DNA of 64,000 nt. Source: Spisula solida (lineage: Eukaryota > Mollusca > Bivalvia > Venerida > Mactridae). The notes beneath the pieces are model-generated. The model did no database searches, had not been told where the DNA came from, and saw only the letters and a list, made by a program, of their open reading frames with translations. Below are positions 36,237 to 49,329 of this stretch, one piece after another. A program made the translations under genes and the position numbers. How positions within the stretch are numbered: position 1 is the first letter of the stretch; every line of letters starts with the position of its first letter. The stretch spans positions 52,304,761 to 52,368,760 of the forward strand of contig OX365950.1 of the NCBI GenBank assembly GCA_947247005.1. Direction: 5' to 3'.

Positions 36237-39200
36237 ACATTGCATCTGACTGCATTTCACCATACTGAAGTGATTACAGCATGGTGTGAGAGCGGGTTGC
36301 TTTATTACCCCATACCTTGTATTTTAATTAATTTATGCAGTTATTATGTGGATGCACATTTAGATACACATTATACGTAAGCCAAAACATACTGAAACAG
36401 CATTAAGTAAAAACATAGCATTGTTTTCTGCTGTTTTATTGAGTAACATACATATTTCTGCTGTATTATCGTAATTACATATTTTTACTCCTTTGGTTAT
36501 AATGTTTCATCCAGCAGCAACGTCTTACTTGCCTCACATCACTTACTCGCCTTTCAATTCAAATAGCAGAAAGAATAAATACTTCCCAGGATGCTTTGCA
36601 CGCTGGTTTATCGTAATGTTAGGTATAAATAATTTTCGAGTGTTTGGTATCAGTTAGTCTTACACTGTAACTACCTTTACATTTGTTGTTCCAGTTTGAT
36701 ATACAGGTAATGTTATTGGTTCTGAGAAATTGGGGGAGAATTATAGCTTTTCGCGAGGATAAAAATGTCGGCTTTCCTCTCCGATCGTGCTGATCTTACA
36801 CGTAATACAACAGATTTAGTACGACGTTGATAGTCTCACCAAGATACTAAGCCGAGTTCAGACATGGTTTTAATGTCGGATATTGTGTCGGATTTTGTGT
36901 CGCCATATCGTGCCAGCAACACATTTATAAAACAACAAAACAAAACCTTTCTACATATTGTTCTTACATATTTGGTTTCATTGAGAACCATTTATAGTTT
37001 GTCCGATTATGCTGCAATTTAATATTGAAACATTTTCACAGCATATATGCCCCTTTAGTTATACATTTAGTTGGTTTCATTGCATGATTGTGTGTTATAG
37101 TGTTTTGTCCAATATTAAAATGCTGCAATTTAATATTGAAACATTTTTATAGTAGGCCAATAATGTATTATAAATGTCCCTTCAGCTAATCATTGTACAT
37201 GTGTATACAATAAGTCGTGTCAGTGAAAAAATATCTTGTTTAAATTATTATTATTCCTCTTTCATAATTTTATTCAGATTTGATTGATTTTGATTCTGAT
37301 AAAACTAGCAGTGAGTTCTGTAAGGTATGCACAAGTAATTTGGTTTTTGAAAAAAATATTTTTCTCAATATTTTGATATTAAAAGATTACTGTACATGAG
37401 TCGGCAGATTTTAATATTTAGCTCAGCTGTGCTGTGTATAAACAATCTCCGGCAGGGGTTACCATATTACAGGTCTTTATATAGACTGGTTCTTCATTTA
37501 TTGAATTTATAAGACATGTCATTTACTTAATATAGAAGTTTATCATACAAGCAGTCTGACCTCGCAAGCACCTCGCAGGTGTTCATACTGTGTGCCATGT
37601 TTGCTTTAAGATGTTGTCTTGTCAGTCACGAAACAAGACAAGGATGAGCCCTTCTATGATGCTCTTACACTTTTTAGATGTTTTTAGATCATGGTATTAT
37701 AGTTTATAGTTCGAAAGTGTTTGTATAGCACGGAGAATTTGATGTGATCCTGACCTTTATGCATGAATATGTTACAAGGTTCTTGCATTGATTATATAAA
37801 TTTCCGCAAGCAAATCATGCTATATCGGTCCTTTAGAGTTGTGTTGGTAAACATAAAAACATACAGCCGGGATTAGAAATATAGACAATAATATTAGCTG
37901 TTTAATTATGCTAATAGAAGGTCAAGAATCGTGTCAAATTCTCTGTACTATAATATCTCGAGTGTTTTTCTAGACCTCTTGCTTATTTCTTAGTTTCATT
38001 AAAGTGAAGTGTTGAGCACTTTGTATGTGTGCAAGGTGCCAGTACCTGTCATTACATGGCTGTAGTCAAAAGGTGTTTTGTAAGTTCATTTGACATCAAA
38101 TGGAAACACTTTTAAGCTGTGAGGATCATTTAACAGAAACTTTGAAATTAAAGTCACTTCTTTCACATCCTGACAGCCATATTTTGTACAGTATTATAAG
38201 CAAATATGTATTTAATTACCAAGTTGAATCATTGTAAGAGTGAACAATTTTAAGTTATACATGCTTTATTGTGCAAACATAAGCAATATCAAAGGCATAA
38301 ACTGATTCGTTTGAAGCCTAATAAATTGAACAATTTTGTTTTGTGAAGTATGAAATATTACAGAAATTTGATGTATGCAGATGTTAATTGAATTTAAATG
38401 GTGTGCATTTTATAATTGCAAACTGAATCCTCATTCAGAAATATAATGTTTGTGATAGAAACTGGCTTAAGAAAATCAGTCCTTACAGTATAAAATATTT
38501 AGTTATGCAGCAAAATAATTGCACTGTTTCACCCATAGTTTTATAAAGGTTACAACTGTGATGATCTCATTAATGCATGTTTTGTATGGAAATATGCTTT
38601 AATAATCTGAAGTATCAAGATAATGATCTGTATTAATTGAATTTTACATACAATTTGATTTGATCTATGGTGCCATTACCGTATTGTAGTTTAAAGTTTA
38701 CGTTCTGTAATTGTGTTCTGTTAATCGAGCGAGCATATATAAATCATTTTATGCATATTTGACATAATTACGCTGGTAGTTTGTGACTGTCTCAGATTCG
38801 GGTGTTCTAAGTTTGAATTTACATTTCTCTAATGTTTTTGTTAAATTTCTGCTATTTTCCCATGCAATGTGTTCCATTTCTTTCATCGTGAAACTAACAA
38901 GTTTAGTTTATAAGAGATTATATTTAATGCTGTTGAAAAATCAGCACTGAGTATTCTTCAAAAAAGAGGCAAATATGTTGAGCCCTAACGGAATATTTGT
39001 CGGTGCTTGTCAAATTGTCAGGTCAGCAAGTACCTTTGCAACAACAGGTTGGTGGCGTCTAAATGATGAGATTTGTTTCAAAAAATACTGTGATTGAAAT
39101 TTCAGTAAAAATCTGAAATTGACTTAAGAATATCCTAATAGTACCCTGATATCTGAATTTGCATTGTTTTTCCTCTAACTAAATTGCACTCAATTTGGGA

Positions 39201-39630
39201 CACTGTTTAGTATATGTGTGTTTAATGCATGCCTATATATGCTCTTTACAGTTGCTGATTACCAGCAGTTTTTGTTGACTATAATTGTATGTTTAGTTAA
39301 AGGTAGCATTTGCTTCAGACTTCCTACGCTGCCACCCCCATATTCTGGTATTTTAATTGAATTAATTGGTTTTCTTAATTGGCAAGCACTGATTATAAAA
39401 CACTGGTTTTCAGTGCATCTTACTTTGAATGGTTTCCAAAAAGTCATGCAAGACTTTGTATGCATATTTTGAGGTGCATATTTTGTGCCATTGTGGTTAT
39501 AACAACTGACAGAAAACTTGTTGATGGCAGTATATGCAGTTAACTTATATATTAATGTTTACATAGTTTTTTTGTTTGCCTAATTTTAATGGTCACTTTG
39601 GTATTGACTTATAATAACCTAAAATAAGTT
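36237..39630. other. Non-coding DNA with one spaced direct repeat
   Basis: TGCTGCAATTTAATATTGAA plus ACATTTT occurs at about 37009 and 37122, 113 bases apart. A 22-codon frame from the ATG at 36765 is too short to call. No gene recognised. Confidence 0.5.
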
Positions 39631-40069
39631 TTATTATTTGCTTTCAATGGATTACGGAGATTTTTCAGTGAAAATAACAGTGAAAATAACAGTGAAATTA
39701 CCACTTTGTTATTTTCACTGTTTTAGAAGCTGGTTCCAGTATCGTTCAGAAAAAGAAACGTAACGTCAACGGCGTCGGGCTTTATAATGTGCGTTAACGT
39801 CATCACGACGTCACAATTGTCACATCGTGACGTTCCAATTTTGACGTGATTTTTCCAATTAAGCCAATTACGGTACTCTTTTAAGAGAAATTGAAGCATA
39901 TAATAAACAGAAAATTTGTTGATTTTTGGTGAAAGATTTTATTTCACTTTTGGTCACTTAAAATTATATTTTCACTCGTGGCTACGCCACATGTGAAAAT
40001 ATTGGGTTTCTATGATCACTCGATGAAATAAAATACGATCTTACACCAAAATCAACAAATATCCTCTAT
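39631..40069 (+). mobile_element. 0.44-kb element, copy 1
   Basis: Begins TTATTATTTGCTTTCAATGG, then three CAGTGAAAATAA units folding back on TTATTTTCACTG. A GC-richer core follows (GAAACGTAACGTCAACGGCG, CACGACGTCAC, CATCGTGACG). The last 160 bases are an internal inverted repeat (AAATTTGTTGATTTTTGGTG against CACCAAAATCAACAAAT). Ends ATATCCTCTAT. The same element lies in reverse at 44438-44842. No coding potential; probably a non-autonomous DNA transposon. Confidence 0.9.
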
Positions 40070-41225
40070 TTAATCTAATCATATAGTATGACTGTCATGT
40101 TAACCAAAGAAACATTGCAGAACATAATTGTCTTATTCCATTGTAGACTTAATGACTGGAATTTCAGTGAGAAATTAATTCAATCACTTCTGCTATGTTA
40201 TGCCATATTGCACATTACGTGGACTCAGCATTTAGATTTAATTAAGTAAGTAGGATGTTGATAAGATCAGTATTTGTCATGTCGCACTGTCTCCAGACAG
40301 CTTATAATACATATTTGATTGTACAATTATGTCAATTTTATCGATATTTAATGAGATTTGACTTAAATCAATTTTTAATTGGATTAATGACATAATGCTA
40401 TAAATAAGTATTAAATAAGTTGGTGAAATGTGAAATGTTTTAAATGTATGAGAGACCGTAGTCTCGTCGTGTGGAGACAGTGCTGTGTGGGGTTTTAACT
40501 CATTCAATATCGGGGTTCTGAAGGAGTCCGTAACAGTCCAGTGACAAATAATATTTAAAGTCTTAACTAATATCAGACTCTAATTTTAAAGGTGGTCACA
40601 TATTAAATCTAGTAGGTGCTTAATCGGATAGATTGGGCAACTTCCTTCTTCTTGTCAAATATATCAGATTTCCAAAACAAGATTAACACTTTCAATGCCA
40701 GGGTACTAAATATTTGTTGCATGTATTTTGTAATATGGTCCCTGGATAAAAAAAAGATAAAATCTAAAACGCCGCGGTTATATAAAAGAACACAATACAT
40801 GATTCACTATTTAAGCTTTGTCTAATTAGGTACCAACAACCTTACCTGGTTCAACAACCTTCGATGAATGCTCGTTTGTACTTCACAGTTTTCTGTACGG
40901 CCAAATATGGCTTCGTCTTTATAGAATCATATAACAATCGATATACAATGTTATGTATAAAAATATACTAAAACAAAGTGATATGACCATGAAAACTTGT
41001 AGTAAAGCAACAGTACTAATTAGATTCCCACATTCATCCACTTACCTGTGACCATGATGGCATATATATAATATTATATGTAAATCATTATGTAGTATTT
41101 TAGGATGTTATAAAAATGTGTAGTTGTTTGATCATAGGTCTATTCACAGATGTTTCTCTTTTGTACCCACGTTTAAACAGTACATAGGGTAACACTCACA
41201 ATTCCCGTTGTTAGGAAATGTATGT
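40070..41225. other. Non-coding DNA with a small inverted-repeat pair
   Basis: GCACTGTCTCCA at 40285-40296 and TGGAGACAGTGC at 40471-40482 are perfect 12-base inverted repeats about 174 bases apart, possibly ends of a small element. No gene recognised. Confidence 0.45.
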
Positions 41226-41520
41226 GTTGCATGTTCCAATATGATTTTATGGCAATGGACGCTTCTGGGCCCTTGCTCATGCTTTCGTTGCATGTTCCAA
41301 TATGATTTTATGGCAATGGACACTGCTGGACCCTGGCCGCAGTGATGCTTTTGTTGCATGTTTTGATATGATTTTATGGCACTGGTCTCCTGCACAATGA
41401 TTCTTTGTTGCATGCTCCAATATGATTTTATGACAATGGACTCCTGTGCAATGATGTTTTTGTTGCATGTTTGGATTCCTTTTATGGCAGTGGACTACCT
41501 TAGCAGCCATGATGCTTTGA
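41226..41520. repeat. Degenerate tandem repeat of about 54-66 bp, five copies
   Basis: TTGCATGTTCCAATATGATT then TTATGGCAATGGAC recurs at 41227, 41288, 41354, 41408 and 41463 with variable length, giving the repeated HCHKIILEHATK peptide on the minus strand. A sixth, weak copy begins near 41546. Confidence 0.88.
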
Positions 41521-41932
41521 TACGCTGCTGCAATAATTGCTTTTGTTGCATATATTGATTTGTTTCAATCATGTTAGCAGCCATGATGAAAGCTTACGTT
41601 CGTCATGAAAACAATTCCTTACCACATATGATGTTATATTATATTTCTGGTTAATTAATATATTATATAGATCTACAATAACATCAATGGATGTAATGTG
41701 TCGGCAGCACAAAGCCACTTAATGCAACCTGGTGTATTAAACGCAGACAGCAAACATTACGTACTTCATACAACATGCTACAACATTGTTTGACAGGCAA
41801 CAACAACTTACCAGAGAGATATACATATTATACATATATAATGTTTGATTAAACTATAGATAGAACACCTGACAGTGACATTATCCCTATGTAATCATAA
41901 CAATCATTGTCTATAATGTGCAGCTTGATGTA

Positions 41933-42142
41933 TACTGTAAACCTAGGAATAATATTGTGCGATTTCATTTCGCAGAGTTCGCGAGTGGTAGAATTTCGCG
42001 AAATTAAGTTGCCACCAAAGTGCTAAAAACATTAATATGGACATTGCAGGAAACTTAAAAACACGAAAGTTGTAGTCTCAATATGCCGTCAATCAGCGAA
42101 ACGCGATAGTTAGTATTCACGAAAGTAAACTGGTTTACAGTA
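41933..42142. mobile_element. TACTGTAAACC-ended element, copy 2 (about 210 bp)
   Basis: Ends TACTGTAAACC and GGTTTACAGTA are perfect 11-base inverted repeats. The interior includes GAGTGGTAGAATTTCGCGAA, TTAATATGGACATTGCAGG and ATTCACGAAAGTAAACTGG. This is the best-preserved copy in the window. Confidence 0.88.
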
Positions 42143-44437
42143 CACAGAACCAGGTGTTGGAGTACCTGGAGGCTGCAGTCTCAGAGAGAGTGAGCACTGG
42201 TTAATTTGTTCAATTGGACAGATGGTTCGGCTTGTTTCTCTCTGGAATGTCAAAGTGTTATTTCTGCAGGAAATCGTTGGCAGCTAGGTGTATACATTAT
42301 TGTCTTTATAATTCTAACAATTAGTCTACAACCACTGCTTTTGGCCACTGATTTCTGGGTGTTCGTGCATTAAACTATGCTTTAAAAATATTTAAATTCT
42401 CTTCACAATCTTAATTGGAATTTGTATTGTTAGAAACAGATTTTCCAGTATCTTAACAGATTGTTCATGTCTTTCTAATGTTCTTTTACAAGAAGATGTT
42501 GGTAATGTTAGATAAAACATGCTACATTTCCTGTTTGATTCAGTTAATATCATTTGGTTTCCATAAATTGCCTATGTTATACCACCCTAAGCAATTTGAA
42601 GCCTTGCATGTTTTTGTGTGATTTTGTCTTTGCAATATGTCCTATGTTTTCAGACAGCCCTTATATAAAGCATTCTACCACAAAATTAGAAACTTTATTA
42701 GGTTTTACCAACTTGGCTTCAGGAATTTCTGTTGTAGACTATTGAAATTTACCATTATGGGTATTTGATTCAATTTGTGAATATTGATATACATACAGGT
42801 GCTTGTTTAATTGACTGTGATTTATAATGCGCTATTCTTAGCTGAGATTGTCACATTGCTATACAGGGTCTTCTTGTGAAAGGTTGGTGCCCTGAAGTAA
42901 CGGTTGGTGCCCTGAAGGATGTCTATATATATATATATATGCATAAGTCTTGCTGGTAAATTATTTATATGTATTAGAGCTTGTGGCTATAATCAGCTGG
43001 CAGGTCTAAGGGCCGTCAGACTCAATTTCCTGAGAGCTCGGGTTAAAGCTGCCATATTTCTACAGTAATTAGTCCTTGACTTCTGATTCCTAGTAAGAAG
43101 TTGTCTGAGCTCCTTGTGGGAGGGAAAGTTATAATACTGGTTAATTTTCAGGAACACTATTGTTTAGATTTTAAAGGACTGAAATCATCATACTAAAAGA
43201 ATGTTGCTAAACCCACTCCTGCGGAAAACTTCAAGAACTTAGAGCTGGTTCTTGAATTGTTCAAAAACTTTAAGAACTTGACGGACGGCAACAATACAAA
43301 TCATTACAACTGAAAACTGCCCCAAAGTGGTTTGAGTTATATTAAAATTTTGTTATTAATTAGTTGATTGTGCAAACTTCTAACTAACCGATGATGCTGT
43401 AAATAAATCTCAGTCCTCTGTTATGTTATTATATAATTATGCAAGCTTTCAATGACAATGATCGAGCAAGTCGTCTGTTGATATCTAATGAAGATTGTGA
43501 TACAGAAATTAGCGTGTGATTATTGTAATCAGTTCCGGACAATTTCTTGCCAGTTGTGATAGAGTTGTGAATTACTGAGTTAGATGTTGTCTGATTACAT
43601 ATGAGGTGACCTGTGTTCTTGCTATAGGAGCGAATCATTGGATACCGTTCAGTAGATTGACGTGAGAAGTCCTATAGGACCGCTGTAAGTTAATCCCTGT
43701 GAATGTATTAGTCTACGCAAATAATTACATCACTTATGGCAGGATAATACTTTGACTTGACTTTGCCACGATTGCGTCTTTTGCACAGACATCCACATGA
43801 TCTTTTAGCCCAGACATCCAAGTGATAAAAATGAAAGAATTTGCATTGAACGTGACAGGAAGATGGAACATGGGTTCAGCTGGCAGAACCTCTTTTGGAA
43901 GATAATTGTATTAACACTTTCACACTTACATCATCTACTGTACCTGTTTCAACATGCCAGCCTCCATCATGATTTCCTTGTGTCATTACAACTACTCCAT
44001 GTAATCCATTTTACTTCAAAGTTGTTGTGTTTTTCTACCGTAAGTCTCGTTGCACACAAACAGCCCATAAAAGTCTGGTAATTGCAATTTGCAACAGTCA
44101 GTGATGAAGTTTGCGCAGTGTAATGTACGTGTGCACTCACATCAACTGTTTTCCTGTTTCAAGTGTTAAATTGCTGTAATGATATATTTCCACTGATGAT
44201 AGTAAGTACCAATAAGCTTAAAAGCACCAATGTACGGGAACCATTGACATGCTAAAAGTGCCCCTTTCTCTAACACTTTTATCTTCATTATAAAGGTGCA
44301 ATAATATTGTATTAAATAATTACTGTTTATTGTTTGCAAAAATTCATGTACTTGCATGAATTACACTTCTATTGAGTAGACAAGTGATAATATAACTCAT
44401 ATTGGGCTAATTTCAGATTGAAGTATCATAACAATAC
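42143..44437. other. Non-coding DNA, no gene seen
   Basis: Contains a 20-bp doublet (GGTTGGTGCCCTGAAG, 42883-42919) and a (TA)9 run at 42923-42940. No exon recognised. Confidence 0.5.
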
Positions 44438-44842
44438 ATAGAGGATATTTGTTGATTTTGGTGTAAGATCGTATTTTATTACATCGAGTGGTCACAGAAA
44501 ATCAATATTTTTATGTGATCACGAGTGAAATAAAACTGATCTTTCACCGAAAATCAACAAATTTTCTGTTTATTATATGCTTCAATTTCTCTTAAAATGG
44601 TACCGTAATTGGCCTAATTGGAAAAATCACGTCGAAATTGGAACGTCAAGCCGTGACAATTGTGACGTCATAATGACGTAACTTACATTTTAAAGCCCGG
44701 CGTCATTGACGTTACGTTTCTTTTTCTGAACGATACTGGAACCAGCTTCCAAACAGTGAAAATAACAAAGTGGTAATTTCACTGTTATTTTCACTGTTAT
44801 TTTCACTGAAAAATCTCCGTAATCCATTGAAAGCAAATAATA
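44438..44842 (-). mobile_element. 0.4-kb element, copy 2 (inverted relative to 39631-40069)
   Basis: Reverse orientation of the element at 39631: begins ATAGAGGATATTTGTTGATT, contains TGTGACGTCATAATGACG (TGACGTCA at 44663), and ends CCATTGAAAGCAAATAATAA. About 35 bases shorter than copy 1, through small deletions in the CACTCGT part. The two copies face opposite ways 4.4 kb apart and could pair. Confidence 0.9.
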
Positions 44843-45135
44843 AATCATGTTCTAACTAAAATAACTGTGGCTTATCGGAATTGCTGTGCTTTTCTCCAGT
44901 GACAATATTGCCTTTTTTCCATTGGCTTTGGACCTTGACTGCTCTATGTCTATAGTACAGTCAGGCACCCTATTATACTGACAAACTCATGTACTGCAAT
45001 CATTTTATTGGGACAAATGCTCCAAATGCTCTTTGTATCAATTCAGAATACTGACGTATTGACTCCTTTCAACGACATTTCACTTGGGAACAAAAAGTGT
45101 CGTTGTATGGAGACTTGACTGTATCTTCTGGTATG
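44843..45135. other. Short unique spacer before the composite
   Basis: No gene or repeat recognised. Confidence 0.5.
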
Positions 45136-45603
45136 ATAATGTTCCCTCATCCAAGCTTTAGTGCAGGATGAGGGTCATTATTGGAATAAAGCCGGAGGCT
45201 GAGCATGTACAATTAGCATTTCAGTCATAGTACTGGAATGAGCGCTTTTTAAAGACCCGAGAAAAAGTGCAGTGCACCGTATAGTATATATCACGTGTGC
45301 ACCTGTAATCAATCATAATTCAAAGCCAAAGTTTTGTCGCCCTAAACAATAGGCTAATCTCTAATCTAAGTGATAAGCATGTACTAGGGAGGGCAAAGCA
45401 TAAAAGGCTGAAAGATACACATAATATCACAACACAAATTATAACATTACATCATAAAATAAATATACCTGTATGTATACAAATATGCACTTTAAATATA
45501 ATGATAATCTGACACAAAGGGAGGGTATGTACATGCTCAGCCTCCGGCTTTATTCCAATAATGACCCTCATCCTGCACTAAAGCTTGGATGAGGGAACAT
45601 TAT
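45136..45603 (+). mobile_element. Inverted-repeat element, composite part 1 (468 bp)
   Basis: Arms 45136-45210 and 45529-45603 are 75-base inverted repeats with no mismatch that I see. Each arm has two hairpins: CCCTCATCC/GGATGAGGG (45144-45174, 13-base loop) and AGCC-GGA-GGCT (45190-45200). Inside the left arm the sequence continues into a 114-base segment also found inverted at 49799-49912. No coding frame. The structure suits a non-autonomous terminal-inverted-repeat transposon. Confidence 0.85.
45204..45317. repeat. 114-bp inverted repeat, left copy
   Basis: Matches 49799-49912 in reverse complement without a mismatch that I can see. Contains AGCGCTTTTTAAAGACCCGA and ATATATCACGTGTGCACCTG. 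Zero divergence means either recent insertion of both parts or gene conversion between them. Confidence 0.93.
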
Positions 45604-45643
45604 TTTTCATAAAGCCTATGGCTTTCACATGTACAATTAGCAT

Positions 45644-48600
45644 CTTCAAAGTAGGGCAACAAAACATATTGCCATTAAAACAAAAACCCTCTTAAAAATA
45701 AAAGTGTAATACAATAATGTAAAACAGACTAGTCATCTTGTAAATCAAGAGTAACAATAATATATACATGAACAATATATATTAATACCATCATAGAGTT
45801 AGAATACTTCTCCACAGGTTATAAAACCTCTATTATGTCAATAATTGAAATTCAAATATATCTCAAAGGAAAATACTTTATATAAACTTGAAAATACCAA
45901 ATTAAATTTAAACATGAACTCATGAGGTGACTTGAAAAAAAGGATTCCTCAACCAAACAAACACCATTAAAAATATTAAGTAACAAAAAATGAACCTTAT
46001 AACACTTTGATAGTTCAAAAGAACAATGCCGATACAGAAATCCTCAAATAAACATTCTAAACCTGCAAATCAACAACCAGTTGTTAACTGTCAAAAGCTA
46101 AAGCTTATAGATTTTAACAAAATAATAAATTAAATTTAAATGATATAATAAATAGTTCATCAACTTCAGACCATCATTGAATCAGAGTATCGTTTTCAAA
46201 TTGAAAAAGTGGTTAATAAATAACTATTACATAAACACCTATAATTCTATTCTTAACATATATACAAAACACAAGCAATCACCACTCTTTGTATACGGCA
46301 AATACAATTCTATCAAAGCCCAGTTTATGTCAAGATCATAAACTTATAACACTCCAAAACATCCTTAACGAAATGACATCAAACCTTTCTTAAATCATAA
46401 AAATATACAATATGGTCCGTAAAGAAAACTGCTATGCAGCTTAAGTGCTATTCATTGACAATAAAGAAATCACGTATTAAAACATGATATACATGTAATA
46501 TGTAATATAAGTAATAAAACTAAAGTAAATAAAACCTTTATAGGAATATAAGAAAATAATAGTACTGTTACAGACTTTCCATATATATAATATATATAAA
46601 TAGATCATTCTGCAAAGACACAATAGTGCCATATTCGTATCATGACCATCTTAAATGACTATGATAAAAGATACCACTAATAAATGACAAAGGTCATTAT
46701 TATCCCTAAATTCCTCATTAAAATAAGTAAAGTCAATATCTAAACCAAATTCCGCTCAGGTAACACTAACCCTGTTTCTTCGAAAAGAAATAAAATCCAT
46801 TACAATAACACACAAATGTAACAGATACGTCTATAATTACTCTTAATAAAAACTTAAAGAATAAAGTACCTCAAATACTCATATAATTACATATAAAAAA
46901 GTAACAACCACTATATATACATTACCATTAGCCGAAACTATGAAATATTATCTATGCTTGAAATGTTCCTGGACACAAAAAGCTAGTTTCCCAATAAACA
47001 TGTATAATAAGCTAGGGAGTTTCCAAAGAAACATATATAATAAAGCAAACATATAAGCGCTTCCAAAAAGCTAAACTGGATCCATGTTAACTAATTAACA
47101 CTAGCAGCACATATAAAACAAACAACCATAAAAACAACACTACATTAAGACAGTAAACAAGTTGTTAATATTTTACAACTATTACCAATAGGTTTCTAAA
47201 AAATAACTTTTAATTCAAATTCCCAGGTTGCTTAACAGAAGTACAAATGTATGTAAATTCAACCCTTCCTTTCCAACTATGAACAATGACTAAACAATCC
47301 TGCTTAACTTTACTGCAAAAGTCATTTTCAAATATCAGCTTCACTCCGTAAAGTTTATAGTTGATAATCAATCACTCATTTTCAAATATCAGTTTCACTC
47401 CGTAAAGTTTATAGTTGATAATCACTAAAGCATAGGTGAAAGTTAAAATCCTGAAAACCCTGAAATCCTCAGAAAAGATCCATTATATTGGGAAAATACA
47501 GCAAAACATACTCTTTGGTACACCCAAAACCTGAAGTTCAGACATAAGGTCTGAAAAAATTTACTCATGTAGATGTGCATAAATAAGTCTGTTAAAATAT
47601 TATGCATCGTAAAACTACACGTATCCAGTGTATTTATAAATACATGATACTCCAAAACAGTCTCACTTATAAACATATATCCAGGGATACTGGTGACATA
47701 ATATATATATATCCCTTCTCAAGAGGAACTATAGAAAAAATACTAGATTATAGTAGATTTTATACTAACGACTGACAACATCCTATCATCACATGACAAA
47801 TAAATGAATATAAACAACTAAAAAATTTGTACTCTCATCGGTCATAAATACACAACACTTGTTGCTACAGTGATAATGTTCAGAATGCAAAAAGCATTGG
47901 GTAATAAGTCTATAAGTAATTCGTACTGAGTCACTCATTTCAAGTATATCATAAGTATAATTGATATATGGCTAAATTTAAGAATACAGCAACATATATT
48001 TCCAAAATTCATGACATGAATACCTAAAAGCAGATACATCTAAATAAGTTCAACCTGTATCCAAATGTACCAATTCATCAAAATGAACATCATTCCTCTT
48101 GTAACCAATTCTCCACCAAACATCTGAGTTATTCAGTATCATATATAAATATAAGCCATCATAATACTGCCGTATAAATAAAGTAATCATTAAAGACAAT
48201 TCATAAACATGAACTTGATATCTCTATTCAAATGAAACCTTTTAACTCACAAAATACTTATTCAATCAACACCAAATACTCACTATTTGATGCCTTTGAC
48301 AGACTCATAGCGAAATCAAATATAATTATAATCATAAACATGCTAAACCATCCTGCATGTCACTTAAAAACAGTGTCATATAAATATAACTTCCCTCAAA
48401 TACCAAAATCATGTTCCATGACCAAAAATATATTAATTCAAAAAAGAACCAAATACACACTTATGTCAAATCTAATAGATTGACGACACACCACAAAAGC
48501 AAATGACAAACTGCATAAGTCTCTGGTCAGAATAACTCAGTGCCATACGTTATACCTGATTTCAAATACTTAGAATTACTCCAACTCAATGCAACTATCC

Positions 48601-49320
48601 AAACTACCAAATATTGATTTATCTCATAGGATAACCAATCTAAATTTACATAAAATATATCTTGATTGCATAAGCATGCAAATTAATAAATTCATATATA
48701 AACATACCCATAGCAGACAAAAAGCAACCTAAATGCTTGTTCATATGGATTCTAAAAAAAGCATAAACACGCATCAAACATGTTCTCCCCTGACAAATGT
48801 CAAAGAACTCTACGTTATGCTTCAAAACAGGTCTTACTTAATCACGAAACTTCTCCTCAACTATCAACTAATTACACGCAAACTGAGTTTGTCATGAAAT
48901 ATAACACTCTTAGTACCTTTCTAAATATAAAATAAGTACTGCCCATGTAATAATCTCTGAATAAATATCCGATATACAAATGGTCTCCATCTAAGGTTAT
49001 GTACTCATAACACACTTTTATATTATCAAATAAACCGTGTCAGACTCAAAGTGACTTTCTGTAACTGCTAATAAAGCTAATTTCTCATATTCTCATAAAA
49101 GGTACAAAAACGTAACCTTCATATCAAATGAGCATGTGCTCTCAGGCTTTTCACAAAACTCTGTTAGACAGAGCCCATATACAGTCACAATTCATCTAAA
49201 ACTGATAACTGCCTAACAGTCAGTTAAACTCAAAACTTACCCACAGACAATATCATACTAATGTTATAAAGCCAACACTTTTGGCATGTAAATAAACATT
49301 TCCTCTAATCAAAAGACTAG
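45644..49320. other. A-rich, G-poor interior of the composite
   Basis: The + strand is conspicuously rich in A and poor in G over about 3.7 kb, opposite to the T-rich flanks. If the flanks take their bias from + strand transcription, this insert looks as though it came in reversed. It contains a 54-base tandem doublet (47322-47427) and TA-rich runs near 46585 and 47699. No protein-coding frame recognised. Confidence 0.7.
47322..47427. repeat. Two tandem copies of a 54-mer
   Basis: TCATTTTCAAATATCAGCTT then CACTCCGTAAAGTTTATAG, repeated with one substitution (GCTT/GTTT). Confidence 0.95.
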
Positions 49321-49329
49321 GTCATTGCA

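Noticed and set aside
36765..36830. Short frame MSAFLSDRADLTRNTT with a good start context
   Set aside because: Only 22 codons, no donor in phase and no homologue recognised. Expected by chance in 64 kb.
45644..49320. Mitochondrial insertion as the source of the A-rich, G-poor stretch
   Set aside because: No tRNA, rRNA or mitochondrial protein frame is recognisable, and the stretch is bounded by transposon-like inverted repeats.
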